Origin: Chitinophagaceae bacterium
GTDB lineage: Bacteria > Bacteroidota > Bacteroidia > Chitinophagales > Chitinophagaceae
NCBI GenBank assembly: GCA_947463105.1
Contig: CANHSD010000017.1
Location: forward strand, 1 to 20,271
Direction: 5' to 3'
Length of the DNA: 20,271 nucleotides
Shown: in pieces, positions 1 through 8,181 of the stretch
Numbering within the stretch: the stretch's first letter is position 1
How the letters are laid out: each line of letters begins with the position of its first letter
Translations under genes and position numbers: made by a program
Notes under the pieces: generated by a model
The model's input: the letters and a program-made list of their open reading frames with translations, nothing else
What the model was told of the DNA's origin: nothing
Database searches by the model: none

Positions 1-231
1 TCTGGTATCATATGGATCACCGCCCGAGGCAGCACAACAAGATTTGACCCTTCCATTCCTCTACCCAATCCGAAAGCGTTTACAGTGTTTACATCTGATG
101 ACGGGTTAAATTGTTGTGTTCAAAGCATGTATCATGACCAATCAGGAAACATGTGGTGGGGAGCAGGAAGTGGACTCTTTCGATTTGATGGGAGAAGATT
201 CTATCAAGTGAAACAGGTAGGGCCTTGGTAG
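1..231 (+). CDS. C-terminal end of a two-component-regulator-propeller (Reg_prop) protein, partial
   Basis: This frame is open from the first base to the TAG at 229-231 and gives 76 residues. The segment DQSGNMWWGAGSGLFRFDG near the end matches the classic Reg_prop blade pattern (D..GN.W.G...GL.r.dG..f), which in Bacteroidota builds the seven-bladed periplasmic sensor propellers of hybrid two-component systems and related ligand-binding proteins. The protein ends directly after this blade, so no histidine kinase or HTH domain follows. It is therefore either a stand-alone propeller or a protein whose other domains lie upstream, outside the window. The 5' end is missing, so ligand and partner cannot be given. 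Family assignment is fairly sure; function is not. Confidence 0.7.
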   Translation, partial: SGIIWITARGSTTRFDPSIPLPNPKAFTVFTSDDGLNCCVQSMYHDQSGNMWWGAGSGLFRFDGRRFYQVKQVGPW

Positions 232-255
232 ATTTTATAAATTTGATTTAAGCCG

Positions 256-293
256 ATTCCTAATAGTTTCTTATTTTTAATAGTTTTAGGAAT
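256..293. repeat. Inverted repeat in A+T-rich spacer before the ATPase gene
   Basis: ATTCCTAA at 256-263 pairs with TTAGGAAT at 286-293 across a 22-nt A/T loop. The loop edges also carry a direct repeat, TAATAGTTT, at 261-269 and 278-286. It sits between the propeller stop and the ATPase start and could be a weak terminator for the former. The stem is only 8 bp and A/T-rich, so the role is unproven. Confidence 0.35.
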
Positions 294-311
294 TTTATAT
301 ACCTTTATTTT

Positions 312-1526
312 ATGCAAACCATAGAACGTACCCGTTATTTAAATACACTTAGGGTTCTAAAAGACAAGAATCTCATCAAGGTTGCCACTGGAGTTAGGCG
401 TTGTGGAAAATCAACATTAATGACACAGTTTCAAAACTTGCTACGTAAAGAGAATAGCAAAGTATCCATTTTGGCAATCAATATGGATATGCCTGAATTT
501 AGGTTTCTAGCAGAAAAAAACTGGAAGGAGATTTACGATTACATAATTAAGCATCTCAAAAAAAATGCAATCAACTATGTGTTTATCGACGAAGTGCAAA
601 ATGTTCCCGAATTTGAAAAACTGTTGGAAGGCCTGTACGTGCACCCAAACATAGACTTGTATGTTACGGGTTCAAACGCATTTTTATTATCAAGCGAGTT
701 GTCAACTCTACTGACAGGCAGAGCTTATGAAATAAATGTATTGCCTTTTTCTTTTGCAGAATATTTAGCGTTCACAGACAAAACTACAAACCCTGACCGT
801 GCCTTTGCTGAATATGTGCTAACAGGTGGTTTTCCCGAAGCTGTAAGACTTTCAGCAGACGGAAATAATTATGCAAACGAATATTTACAAATGGTTTTCA
901 AAAACATATTTGACAACGATATTTCTAAACGATATACAATTTATGGAGAACAATCATATCAGGAAGTTGTAAACTTCTTGATAGATTCAATTGGCTCAAG
1001 TGTGTCAGCAGGAAACATCGCCAAAGTGTTGACAGCAAACAAGAAGAAAATAGACAATAAAACAGTTTCAAAATACATTGGATCATTGGTGGAAGCCTAT
1101 TTGTTTTACAAAGTAAATCGATACGACATCAGAGGCAAACAACATTTAGCAACGCAAGAAAAATACTATTTGGTTGATTTGGGTTTTCGTAACGCATTGC
1201 TTGGAAAAGAATTGGTAAGCGATGCAGGTCATTTACTGGAGAATATTATTTATCTCGAGCTGAAGCGCAGAAGCAATCAGGTCTGGATAGGGAAAACCAA
1301 TAATTTAGAAGTTGATTTTGTTGTTCGAAACAACGAAGGTTTTACACAGTACATTCAAGTTTCACAAACAGTACAAAACACAACCACTTTAGAACGAGAG
1401 TTGGCCCCGTTTAATAATATTGCAGATCATCACGAGAAAATTTTAATTACGATGGACTATGATACAGGAACCTACAACGGAATAAAAAAAATAAATGCAT
1501 TAAATTGGCTAATGCTTTCAATATAA
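312..1526 (+). CDS. AAA-family ATPase with C-terminal DUF4143 domain
   Basis: The 404-aa protein has the standard layout of the AAA_14/DUF4143 ATPases. Walker A is GVRRCGKST at residues 27-35, Walker B is YVFIDEVQ around 89-96 with the acidic pair D93/E94, and a sensor-like TGSNAFLLS lies near 119-127. The C-terminal half is DUF4143, ending in the nuclease-fold-like core LENIIYLELKRR...VDFVV. Length is normal for the family. These proteins are common, patchily distributed accessory genes of Bacteroidota; their cellular role is not established. The gene is visibly richer in A+T (many AAA, AAT and TTT codons) than the housekeeping genes to its right. Its stop at 1524-1526 lies inside a remnant of an unrelated VOC gene, so it looks acquired. 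No strong promoter is visible; TACCTTTA just before the ATG is one base off the -7 consensus. Confidence 0.9.
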   Translation: MQTIERTRYLNTLRVLKDKNLIKVATGVRRCGKSTLMTQFQNLLRKENSKVSILAINMDMPEFRFLAEKNWKEIYDYIIKHLKKNAINYVFIDEVQNVPEFEKLLEGLYVHPNIDLYVTGSNAFLLSSELSTLLTGRAYEINVLPFSFAEYLAFTDKTTNPDRAFAEYVLTGGFPEAVRLSADGNNYANEYLQMVFKNIFDNDISKRYTIYGEQSYQEVVNFLIDSIGSSVSAGNIAKVLTANKKKIDNKTVSKYIGSLVEAYLFYKVNRYDIRGKQHLATQEKYYLVDLGFRNALLGKELVSDAGHLLENIIYLELKRRSNQVWIGKTNNLEVDFVVRNNEGFTQYIQVSQTVQNTTTLERELAPFNNIADHHEKILITMDYDTGTYNGIKKINALNWLMLSI

Positions 1527-1686
1527 ACAAGAAACGGATAATATTGATGAAGTATTTGAAAAAGTATCGGCCTCCCATCCTCATCTATTGCACCCAAACC
1601 TAAATAAAGTAACGCTCCGCCCTTGGGGTACGAAAGAATTTGCAATTGCAGACAAGCAAGTTGGCATAAGGTTTCAACAATGGTAA
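1513..1686 (+). pseudogene. 3' remnant of a VOC/glyoxalase-like gene
   Basis: The frame ending in TAA at 1684-1686 reads YKQETDNIDEVFEKVS and then continues to a terminus of PWGTKEFAIADKQVGIRFQQW type. This closely resembles the C-terminal strand-helix unit of the small glyoxalase/bleomycin-resistance (VOC) proteins of Bacteroidota. The frame is closed upstream by TAA at 1510-1512, and the N-terminal two thirds expected of a protein of about 120 residues are missing. It has no in-frame ATG before the conserved part. It overlaps the last codons of the ATPase gene by 14 bases in another frame. The simplest reading is that insertion or recombination of the ATPase gene removed the 5' part of a resident VOC gene. 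Confidence 0.65.
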
Positions 1687-1716
1687 ACAACAAATCACTC
1701 AATAAAAACCAAACAA

Positions 1717-1989
1717 ATGAAAAAATTCATGCTTAACATCCAATTAGAAGGATTGGACAACGAAACAAGAATGAAACTACTCCCAAGAGAACAGGAGGTT
1801 GTAAAGGAGTTGGAACAAAATGGGACGATTGTAGACACCTTTATTAAACTTGATATGTCTGGGATTTTCATTGTAATGATGGCAGCTGATGCCGAGGATG
1901 TGCATGCAAAACTTTCAACTTTGCCATACTACCCTTACATGAAAATTGAAATTGTTCCTGTTAGGGTGGTGAACAGCGTTAATCAATAA
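1717..1989 (+). CDS. Small YCII/muconolactone-isomerase-like protein
   Basis: This 90-aa protein starts MKKFMLNIQLEGLDNE and is about the size of one ferredoxin-like alpha/beta unit. The pattern is an N-terminal strand, a helix holding LLPREQEVVKELEQNG, a central strand (GIFIVMMAADAEDVHAKLS) and a final strand KIEIVPVRVV. This resembles the dimeric alpha-beta barrel proteins related to YCII and muconolactone delta-isomerase. No catalytic residue can be assigned, so an enzymatic role is not claimed. It follows the VOC remnant by 30 bases; VOC and YCII-like genes are often neighbours in Bacteroidota, so it may have belonged with the lost VOC gene. The start is the only ATG giving the complete first strand. 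Confidence 0.6.
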   Translation: MKKFMLNIQLEGLDNETRMKLLPREQEVVKELEQNGTIVDTFIKLDMSGIFIVMMAADAEDVHAKLSTLPYYPYMKIEIVPVRVVNSVNQ

Positions 1990-1994
1990 CACGG

Positions 1995-4007
1995 TTACGC
2001 CGGCTCCACCCAGGCGTCGCTGTCTTTTAGCAATTGGATCAGCTCATCTACGGCCACTTCGCTGTCAACATTTTTCTTGACGATTTCCTTGCTGCGGTAG
2101 AGGGTTATTTTTCCTGGACCACTTCCCACGTAACCGAAATCGGCATCAGCCATTTCTCCGGGACCGTTGACAATACAACCCATGATGGCAATCTTTACGC
2201 CTTTGAGGTGATTGGTCACTGAACGAATCTTTGCAGTGGTTTCCTGCAAATCGAAAAGTGTTCTGCCGCAGCTTGGGCAACTGATGTATTCTGTTTTGGA
2301 AATGCGCGTACGGGTTGCCTGCAAAATGCTGAAGGCAGTATTGTTCGTGAACTGGTAGATGTCTTTGACCGGAAGATAAGTACGGCCCTTTGCCTTTGTG
2401 TTTTCCATGATGGCCTTGCCGTTGAAACCCAATGAAATCCCATCTCCCATGCCATCGAGCAACAGTGCTCCAGTTTCAGTGGCAAAATGGATGAGGTGTT
2501 CATCCGGTGTATGCATTCCACTGTCAGTAACCAAAACCACAGGATTACGGATGCCAAGATTGGTCAGTTCAATGAACATGCGGCGCACACTTTGCATGGC
2601 ATTGCGGTTGGTGCTGCTCAAACAAAATACAACCGATTGATTTGTCGCTGCTTCCTGGATCATCTCCATTTGAGCAGACAAAGCACCATGGTTATCGCTG
2701 TAACAATCCACCATCACAAAATTGATGCGTGTGCTTTTTGAAACGGCGCCAACAAAATCAGCAAGAGAAAAAATAGGGAACTGTGATTCGCTTGATGCAT
2801 TCCAGATAGAAGCATTCACAATATTCTTCAAGGTTCCGGGCAAGGCAAATGAAATGGGGGTAGAAGCAGTATACACATAATCAGCCGCTGCATCACCAAT
2901 GCTCCATTTGTCTGTTGCCTCATCGTAATCATATCCTATACTCTGTAGTTGTTCAGGATTGATGGTTTCAGCGCTGCTCATGTCTGATACCACAACAGGA
3001 ACCTGCTTTGCACCAATGTTTTCAACTGCAAAACTATCTCTCCTCCTGTATTCAAAAGGAGAATAAGGCAACTTGATGATTTCAGGAACAGTTGATGCAG
3101 CTGTAATGCCATTGTAGCGCTTGACAAGATCAAGGCATACTGGAATTTCAAACTCAGGATCTTCAGTCAATGATACGCGGATGGTATCGCCAATACCATC
3201 TTCCAGCAAGGTTCCAATGCCGATGGCAGACTTGATCCTTCCATCTTCACCATCTCCTGCTTCTGTTACACCAAGGTGCAAAGGATAACAAATGCCAAAC
3301 TCATCCCGCATTGTTTTGACCAAGAGCCGATAGGCCTGAACCATCACCTGCGGATTGCTGGACTTCATGCTGAGCACAATGTTGTGATAAGATTCATCCC
3401 TGGCAATGCGCAAAAACTCCATCGCACTTTCCACCATGCCCATGGCGCTATCTCCATAGCGGCTCATGATACGATCACTCAAGGATCCATGGTTGGTACC
3501 AATGCGCATGGCCGTGCCATACTCCTTGCAAATTTTTACCAATGGGGTGAAACGCTCTCGGATGCGATCAATCTCTTCAACATAATCAGCATCCGTATAT
3601 TCAATGAATTCAAATTTTTTCTTGTCGGCATAATTGCCTGGGTTCACCCGCACCTTTTCAATGATGCGTGCAGCAATCTCTGCAGCATTGGGTGTGAAAT
3701 GAATGTCTGCAACAAGCGGTGTGTTGTATCCACGCTTGCGCAATTCGTTTTTTATTTCAAGAAGATTGTAGGCTTCATTTTTGGAAGGCGCCGTGATCCT
3801 CACCAGTTCTGCGCCAGCTTCAATGCAACGAATCGATTGCTCAACGGTTGCGATGGTATTCATCGTGTCTGTGGTGGTCATGGTCTGCACCCTGATCGGA
3901 TGGCCATTGCCCAATAACAGGTCGCCAATTTTTACTTCTAGTGTTTGCAAACGCTGGTATTCGCTAAGGTGGGCCAAACCGGAATGGAGTGAATGTTGTT
4001 CTTGCAT
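1995..4007 (-). CDS. ispG: 4-hydroxy-3-methylbut-2-en-1-yl diphosphate synthase (long Bacteroidota form)
   Basis: IspG (GcpE) carries out the reductive ring opening of methylerythritol cyclodiphosphate, the penultimate step of the MEP isoprenoid pathway, in the cytoplasm with a [4Fe-4S] cluster. The N-terminal TIM barrel is clear (VQTMTTTDTMNT, LVADIHFTPNAA, KVRVNPGNYADKKK). The cluster domain at the C-terminus has SCPSCGRT with C577 and C580, then IMGCIVNGPGE with C611 and E618. At 670 residues it is far longer than the E. coli enzyme of about 370. The extra central domain between barrel and cluster domain is characteristic of Bacteroidota, Chlamydiae and plants. I chose the ATG at 4005-4007 over a TTG three codons upstream. 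It is last in the typA-led minus-strand unit, 54 bases after the lipoprotein gene. Confidence 0.96.
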   Translation of the reverse strand: MQEQHSLHSGLAHLSEYQRLQTLEVKIGDLLLGNGHPIRVQTMTTTDTMNTIATVEQSIRCIEAGAELVRITAPSKNEAYNLLEIKNELRKRGYNTPLVADIHFTPNAAEIAARIIEKVRVNPGNYADKKKFEFIEYTDADYVEEIDRIRERFTPLVKICKEYGTAMRIGTNHGSLSDRIMSRYGDSAMGMVESAMEFLRIARDESYHNIVLSMKSSNPQVMVQAYRLLVKTMRDEFGICYPLHLGVTEAGDGEDGRIKSAIGIGTLLEDGIGDTIRVSLTEDPEFEIPVCLDLVKRYNGITAASTVPEIIKLPYSPFEYRRRDSFAVENIGAKQVPVVVSDMSSAETINPEQLQSIGYDYDEATDKWSIGDAAADYVYTASTPISFALPGTLKNIVNASIWNASSESQFPIFSLADFVGAVSKSTRINFVMVDCYSDNHGALSAQMEMIQEAATNQSVVFCLSSTNRNAMQSVRRMFIELTNLGIRNPVVLVTDSGMHTPDEHLIHFATETGALLLDGMGDGISLGFNGKAIMENTKAKGRTYLPVKDIYQFTNNTAFSILQATRTRISKTEYISCPSCGRTLFDLQETTAKIRSVTNHLKGVKIAIMGCIVNGPGEMADADFGYVGSGPGKITLYRSKEIVKKNVDSEVAVDELIQLLKDSDAWVEPA

Positions 4008-4061
4008 CAATTGCAATTTACACTATTGTGAAATAGAATCTTTGAACTGCCTGTTTCCAAA

Positions 4062-4853
4062 TTACATGATCCCTCTGAAAAATCCGACATGTGCAAGGAT
4101 ATCATTGGCCAGTTTCTTCCCGATGGCATTGGTATCTGCTTCGGCCCCTGCATCAAAGTTGATGACAAAGGGATAGACATGCCTGTTTTCTTCAATCCAT
4201 CCAACAACCCAACCCAATTTTTTGCCTTTTACCAGTACCGATCCTTGTTGATAGGCCGTTTGGAACTGTGCATTGTTCTCCACAATCAGCATTTTTTTGA
4301 GGCTTTCCTGCACGCTGGCCCTGATGGGATGCTGCTTGAAATAGAGTCTTTTGATAAGCCCAAGTTGTTCATCTGCAGAGATTTGCAGGCTGTCGTTCAT
4401 CCAGAAATGCTGGAGATCAGTTCCGATTTTTTTGTTGCCGTATTTGAGACTGTCCACCCAAAACTTCATGGTGTCTTTTCCGATCAACGAAGCCACCGTT
4501 TCAAAATGTGCAGTGCTATTGGCACGGAAAGCGCTGTAGATGTTCAGGGTTTGAGCCAGGGAATCATTTCCTTTTACCAATGAGCTGTCATCGGTAAGTT
4601 TACCCGTGTGCAAGGCCACCATGGTACTGACAATATTGAAGGTTTGGCCAGGGGCATAATTCAGTTTGAAACGGTCCAGGTCAAAGATGGTGAACTTCCC
4701 CCTGCTGTTGTCAAACATCCCGAAGGTTCCTTTCACACCATGCTTCTCGAAAATGGGTCCAATTTCGTCATCAATGGTAACATTGTTGACAGTACATGCA
4801 TTAAAGGCTAGTACGGAAAGGAGAATGACAAAAAACGACAGGACCCTTTTCAT
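4062..4853 (-). CDS. Class D beta-lactamase-like lipoprotein lacking the catalytic Ser and Lys
   Basis: The 263-aa protein begins with a lipoprotein signal (MKRVLSFFVILLSVLAFNAC, C20 as lipid-modified residue) and then follows the class D (OXA/BlaR sensor) penicillin-recognition fold. Recognisable parts are GTFGMFD, the active-site helix region, S113-T-A at the second motif, KYGN at 137-140, FWMNDSLQISADEQ and the C-terminal strand GWVVGWIEE. The first motif, normally P-A-S-T-F-K, here reads PGQTFN, so the nucleophile is Q70 and the general base is N73. The KTG motif is also degenerate (LVKGKK). Reading the codons on the reverse strand confirms CAA and AAT at these sites. Hydrolysis by the known mechanism is therefore unlikely; beta-lactam or peptidoglycan binding, or a structural role, is possible. 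The ATG at 4851-4853 is preferred to an upstream TTG. Confidence 0.8.
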   Translation of the reverse strand: MKRVLSFFVILLSVLAFNACTVNNVTIDDEIGPIFEKHGVKGTFGMFDNSRGKFTIFDLDRFKLNYAPGQTFNIVSTMVALHTGKLTDDSSLVKGNDSLAQTLNIYSAFRANSTAHFETVASLIGKDTMKFWVDSLKYGNKKIGTDLQHFWMNDSLQISADEQLGLIKRLYFKQHPIRASVQESLKKMLIVENNAQFQTAYQQGSVLVKGKKLGWVVGWIEENRHVYPFVINFDAGAEADTNAIGKKLANDILAHVGFFRGIM

Positions 4854-4875
4854 GGTGATCAATTTTGGTGATGGT

Positions 4876-5103
4876 TTATTCAGGCGTTTGGTTCAATCCT
4901 CCACCCTTCCACCACCTGAATGCAACAACGCCAATGATGGCCAATGGTGCAATCATCAGGTAGATGATTCCGCTATTCAAGCCCTGTGCGGGCTTGTGTC
5001 CGAGTTGCTGGGCTGTTTTGGTACAGATTGAACATTGGGCACTGACATCGTTCGCTGCTGCGAAGAACAAAAGCATGCAGAATGTAATCAGGTACCTTTT
5101 CAT
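4876..5103 (-). CDS. Small exported membrane protein with CSIC motif
   Basis: This 75-aa protein has an N-terminal signal sequence (MKRYLITFCMLLFFAAANDVSA), then QCSICTKTAQQLGHKPAQGLNSG, then one hydrophobic segment (IIYLMIAPLAIIGVVAF) ending in a basic RWWKGG tail. It should be anchored in the inner membrane by the second segment. I recognise the C-S-I-C-T-K-T-A layout as a recurring small protein of Bacteroidota of unknown function; the cysteine pair could bind metal or be redox active, which is inference. It sits 5 bases after typA and 22 before the lipoprotein, so it is almost certainly cotranscribed with both. Confidence 0.75.
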   Translation of the reverse strand: MKRYLITFCMLLFFAAANDVSAQCSICTKTAQQLGHKPAQGLNSGIIYLMIAPLAIIGVVAFRWWKGGGLNQTPE

Positions 5104-5108
5104 GTTAT

Positions 5109-6917
5109 TTATGCGTCGGCCTTCATTTGTTTGGCCAGGCGGTTTCTTTCTGTTTCGTCCAAAATGAGTTTGCGCATGCGGATGAAATTAGGGGTAACCT
5201 CTATACACTCATCGTGCTGGATATACTCCATACATTCTTCCAAGGTCATTTGTTTTTTGGGAGCAATGCTCGCAGCACCATCTGTACCACTGGAACGCAT
5301 GTTGGTCAATTTCTTGCCTTCGTTTGGATTAACAACCAAATCACCTGGTTTGTTGTTCTCTCCGATCACCATTCCTTTGTACACCTCTTCACCTGGATCG
5401 ATGAAGAAGAATCCCCGGTCTTGCAATTTGTCCAGTGAATAGGCTGTTGTATTTCCACCTTCCTTGGCCAACAAAACACCATTGTTCCTTCCGGGAATGG
5501 CACCTTTCCAAGGCTTGTATTCTGTGAAGCGGTGCGCCATAACGGCTTCACCTGCAGTAGAGGTCAGCATGGTAGTTCTTAGACCAATCAATCCACGGCT
5601 CGGAATTTCAAATTCGATGTGCTGCATGTCGCCCTTGGTTTCCATGACGGTCATCTCCCCTTTTCTCCTGCTCACCAGGTCAATGGCCTTGGAAGCAAAT
5701 TCTTCCGGAACATCGATCACCAAAATTTCATACGGCTCACATTTCTTGCCATCCACTTCTTTCACAAGCACCTGGGGCTGACCAATGGTCAACTCATATC
5801 CTTCCCTTCTCATGGTCTCGATCAATACACCAAGGTGCAGGATACCACGACCAAAAACGAGGAAGCTGTCTGCACTATCTGTTTCTTTCACCCTGAGGGC
5901 AAGGTTTTTTTCTGTCTCTTTCATCAGGCGATCACGGAGGTGACGGCTGGTAACAAACTTACCATCACGGCCGAAGAAAGGTGAGTTGTTGATGCTGAAC
6001 AACATGCTCATGGTAGGCTCATCCACATGGATGAAAGGCAAGGCCTCTGGTGTTTCAAAATCTGCAATGGTATCGCCAATATTGAATCCTTCAATTCCCA
6101 CAACTGCACAAAGGTCTCCCGCCAACACTTCAGTTACCTTCCTCTTGCCCATGCCTTCAAACACGTACAATTCTTTTACACGCTGCTTTTTAACCACACC
6201 ATCAGCCTGCATCAAACTAATGGGCTGGTTTTCCTTGATCGTACCCCTGGCCACCTTTCCAATGGCAATACGGCCAAGGAATGATGAATAATCGAGGGAT
6301 GTGATCTGCATTTGCAGGTTACCCTCAGCAATTTTAGGCTCAGGAACATATTTGAGGATGCCTTCCATCAAAGGAACGATGTCCTCTGTAGGGGTAAGGC
6401 TATCATTGAACCAGCCATTTTTACCCGAACCGTAGAAGGTTGGGAAGTTAAGCTGTGCTTCAGTGGCATCCAGGTTGAAGAAAAGTTCAAAAATAGAATC
6501 ATGCACCTCGTCAGGACGACAGTTTGGTTTGTCTACCTTGTTGATGACAACAATGGGAAGCAGGTTCAGCTGAAGCGCTTTCTGCAATACAAAGCGGGTC
6601 TGTGGCATGGGACCCTCGAAGGCATCCACCAAGAGGATAACACTGTCTGCCATTTTCAATACACGCTCCACCTCACCACCGAAGTCGGCGTGCCCTGGAG
6701 TGTCTATCACATTGATTTTTACGTCTTTATATGTAACCGAGGCGTTCTTGCTGAAGATAGTGATACCTCGTTCCTTTTCAAGATCATTGCTGTCCATGAT
6801 CAAATCTCCAGTTTCCTGGTTGTCGCGAAATACCTTGGTAGTTTGCAAAATTCTATCTACCAGGGTTGTCTTACCATGGTCAACGTGGGCAATGATGGCG
6901 ATGTTTCTAATGTTCAT
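5109..6917 (-). CDS. typA: Ribosome-associated GTPase TypA/BipA
   Basis: TypA/BipA is a translational GTPase of the EF-G class that binds the 70S ribosome and helps 50S assembly and growth under stress and cold. The 602-aa protein carries all G motifs: G1 with AHVDHGKTT (residues 10-18), switch I ERGITIF (49-55), G3 DTPGH (72-76) and G4 NKVD (126-129). The EF-G-like domains III and V and the BipA-specific C-terminal domain follow (SRGLIGLRT, GTDGAASI). Length is normal. The start is the ATG at 6915-6917, not the TTG at 6936-6938, because the TTG lies inside the exact promoter -7 box. It heads a minus-strand unit with the CSIC protein, the lipoprotein and ispG. Confidence 0.97.
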   Translation of the reverse strand: MNIRNIAIIAHVDHGKTTLVDRILQTTKVFRDNQETGDLIMDSNDLEKERGITIFSKNASVTYKDVKINVIDTPGHADFGGEVERVLKMADSVILLVDAFEGPMPQTRFVLQKALQLNLLPIVVINKVDKPNCRPDEVHDSIFELFFNLDATEAQLNFPTFYGSGKNGWFNDSLTPTEDIVPLMEGILKYVPEPKIAEGNLQMQITSLDYSSFLGRIAIGKVARGTIKENQPISLMQADGVVKKQRVKELYVFEGMGKRKVTEVLAGDLCAVVGIEGFNIGDTIADFETPEALPFIHVDEPTMSMLFSINNSPFFGRDGKFVTSRHLRDRLMKETEKNLALRVKETDSADSFLVFGRGILHLGVLIETMRREGYELTIGQPQVLVKEVDGKKCEPYEILVIDVPEEFASKAIDLVSRRKGEMTVMETKGDMQHIEFEIPSRGLIGLRTTMLTSTAGEAVMAHRFTEYKPWKGAIPGRNNGVLLAKEGGNTTAYSLDKLQDRGFFFIDPGEEVYKGMVIGENNKPGDLVVNPNEGKKLTNMRSSGTDGAASIAPKKQMTLEECMEYIQHDECIEVTPNFIRMRKLILDETERNRLAKQMKADA

Positions 6918-6935
6918 AATCTTGTTTAGAGGCCG

Positions 6936-6966
6936 CAAAGTTAAACCTTTTCAGGCGGGTAGGCAA
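6936..6966 (-). promoter_or_regulatory. Bacteroidota promoter for typA
   Basis: On the minus strand TAACTTTG (6943 to 6936) matches the -7 consensus TAnnTTTG exactly. A TTG (6966 to 6964) lies 20 bases upstream as the -33 element. The box ends 18 bases before the typA ATG and rules out the upstream TTG start. Confidence 0.75.
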
Positions 6967-7052
6967 GTTAAATATATGTTGTTGCCCATAATGAGCATCA
7001 GGCGATTAGGGCGTGTTGTATCCACCCATGACAAACAATTTGATTTTTGACC

Positions 7053-7065
7053 ATGTTTAAAACAT
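7053..7065. repeat. 13-nt palindrome upstream of fabH
   Basis: ATGTTTAAAACAT is a perfect inverted repeat around one central base, about 57 bases before the fabH start. Its core GTTTAAAAC recurs in the palindrome before the nuclease gene at 8799-8811. It may be an operator; this is a pattern seen by eye only. Confidence 0.3.
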
Positions 7066-7122
7066 CATATTTATTGCTTAATTTAATTGGGAAATCCCTC
7101 AACCTCCCTCAACCCTCATCCC

Positions 7123-8172
7123 ATGTTTCACTCAAAAATCGCCGGCATCGGCAAATACCTCCCCGAAAGGATTGTTACCAACAAGGACCTGCTTCAATAC
7201 ATGGACACCAGCGATGAATGGATCCGGGAGCGAACAGGGATTGAAGAAAGAAGATATGCCCACCGCACCGAGGAAACCACCACCACCATGGCTGTGGAGG
7301 CCGCCAAGGTAGCCATTGAACGTGCGGGTATTACTCCCCAGGACATCGATTTCATCATCTTCGCAACCCTGAGTCCGGACTATTATTTCCCGGGCTGTGG
7401 CGTACTGGTGCAACGTGCCTTGAAAATGAAAGAAATCGGTGCACTAGATGTCCGCAATCAGTGCAGCGGCTTTGTTTATGCATTGAGCGTTGCCGATCAA
7501 TTCATCCGGTCAGGGATGTACAAAAACATCCTCGTGATTGGAAGTGAAAAACATTCGTTTGGGTTGGATTTCAGCACCAGGGGAAGAAATGTCAGTGTAA
7601 TATTTGGGGATGGTGCCGGTGCCGTAGTACTCCAGCCAACAGAAAAAGAAGGACAGGGCATCCTGAGCACCCATTTGCACAGCGATGGAGAAAGTGCCGA
7701 GATTCTTGCCAATTACAACCCCGGAACACATGCCAACCATTGGAAGGAGGAGAAATTTGCCAGCTTTGATGAGGCTGAAATCGGACAAATGTTTTTCAGC
7801 CATGCCATGATTGATGATGGCCAAATCTATCCGACCATGGACGGTCCTGCCGTTTTCAAAAAAGCCGTGGTAAAGTTTCCTGAAGCGATCATGGAGGCCC
7901 TGACCAAAAACAACATGACTCCCGCAGACCTGGACATGCTGATTCCCCACCAGGCCAATTTGCGCATCGCCCAGTTTGTCCAGCATACGCTCAAGCTTCG
8001 CGATGACCAGGTGTACAACAATATCCAGCACTATGGCAATACCACTGCTGCATCAGTACCCATAGCCCTCTGTGAAGCATGGGAAAAAGGCCTGATCAAA
8101 GATGGCGATACTGTTTGCCTGGCTGCATTTGGAAGCGGATTCACCTGGGCCAGTGCATTGTTGAGATGGTAA
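7123..8172 (+). CDS. fabH: 3-oxoacyl-ACP synthase III (KAS III)
   Basis: FabH condenses an acyl-CoA primer with malonyl-ACP to start fatty acid synthesis in the cytoplasm. The 349-aa thiolase-fold protein shows the KAS III triad: C114 in RNQCSGF, H276 in LIPHQANLRI and N306 in YGNTTAAS. It also has the N-terminal DEWIRERTGIEERR signature and the GDGAGAVVL strand. It is about 30 residues longer than E. coli FabH, with the extra length mainly around residues 190-230 (YNPGTHANHWKEEKF); this is seen in some Bacteroidota paralogues. A role in a specialised pathway (branched primer or alkylresorcinol-type) cannot be excluded, because no other fatty acid gene is adjacent. The start ATG at 7123 begins the first beta strand; the longer frame from a TTG at 7087 would add proline-rich non-homologous residues. 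Confidence 0.92.
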   Translation: MFHSKIAGIGKYLPERIVTNKDLLQYMDTSDEWIRERTGIEERRYAHRTEETTTTMAVEAAKVAIERAGITPQDIDFIIFATLSPDYYFPGCGVLVQRALKMKEIGALDVRNQCSGFVYALSVADQFIRSGMYKNILVIGSEKHSFGLDFSTRGRNVSVIFGDGAGAVVLQPTEKEGQGILSTHLHSDGESAEILANYNPGTHANHWKEEKFASFDEAEIGQMFFSHAMIDDGQIYPTMDGPAVFKKAVVKFPEAIMEALTKNNMTPADLDMLIPHQANLRIAQFVQHTLKLRDDQVYNNIQHYGNTTAASVPIALCEAWEKGLIKDGDTVCLAAFGSGFTWASALLRW

Positions 8173-8181
8173 ACTACATGC

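Noticed and set aside
1472..1702. 76-codon minus-strand frame
   Set aside because: It is antisense to the VOC remnant, whose protein similarity is on the plus strand.
232..1716. ATPase gene as cargo of an insertion sequence
   Set aside because: No transposase, terminal inverted repeats or target duplication could be found around the gene.
3276..3917. 213-codon open frame on the plus strand
   Set aside because: It is antisense to the well-conserved ispG barrel region; composition is a mirror of that gene and no domain is recognisable.
6312..6929. 205-codon open frame on the plus strand
   Set aside because: It is fully antisense to the GTPase domain of typA.
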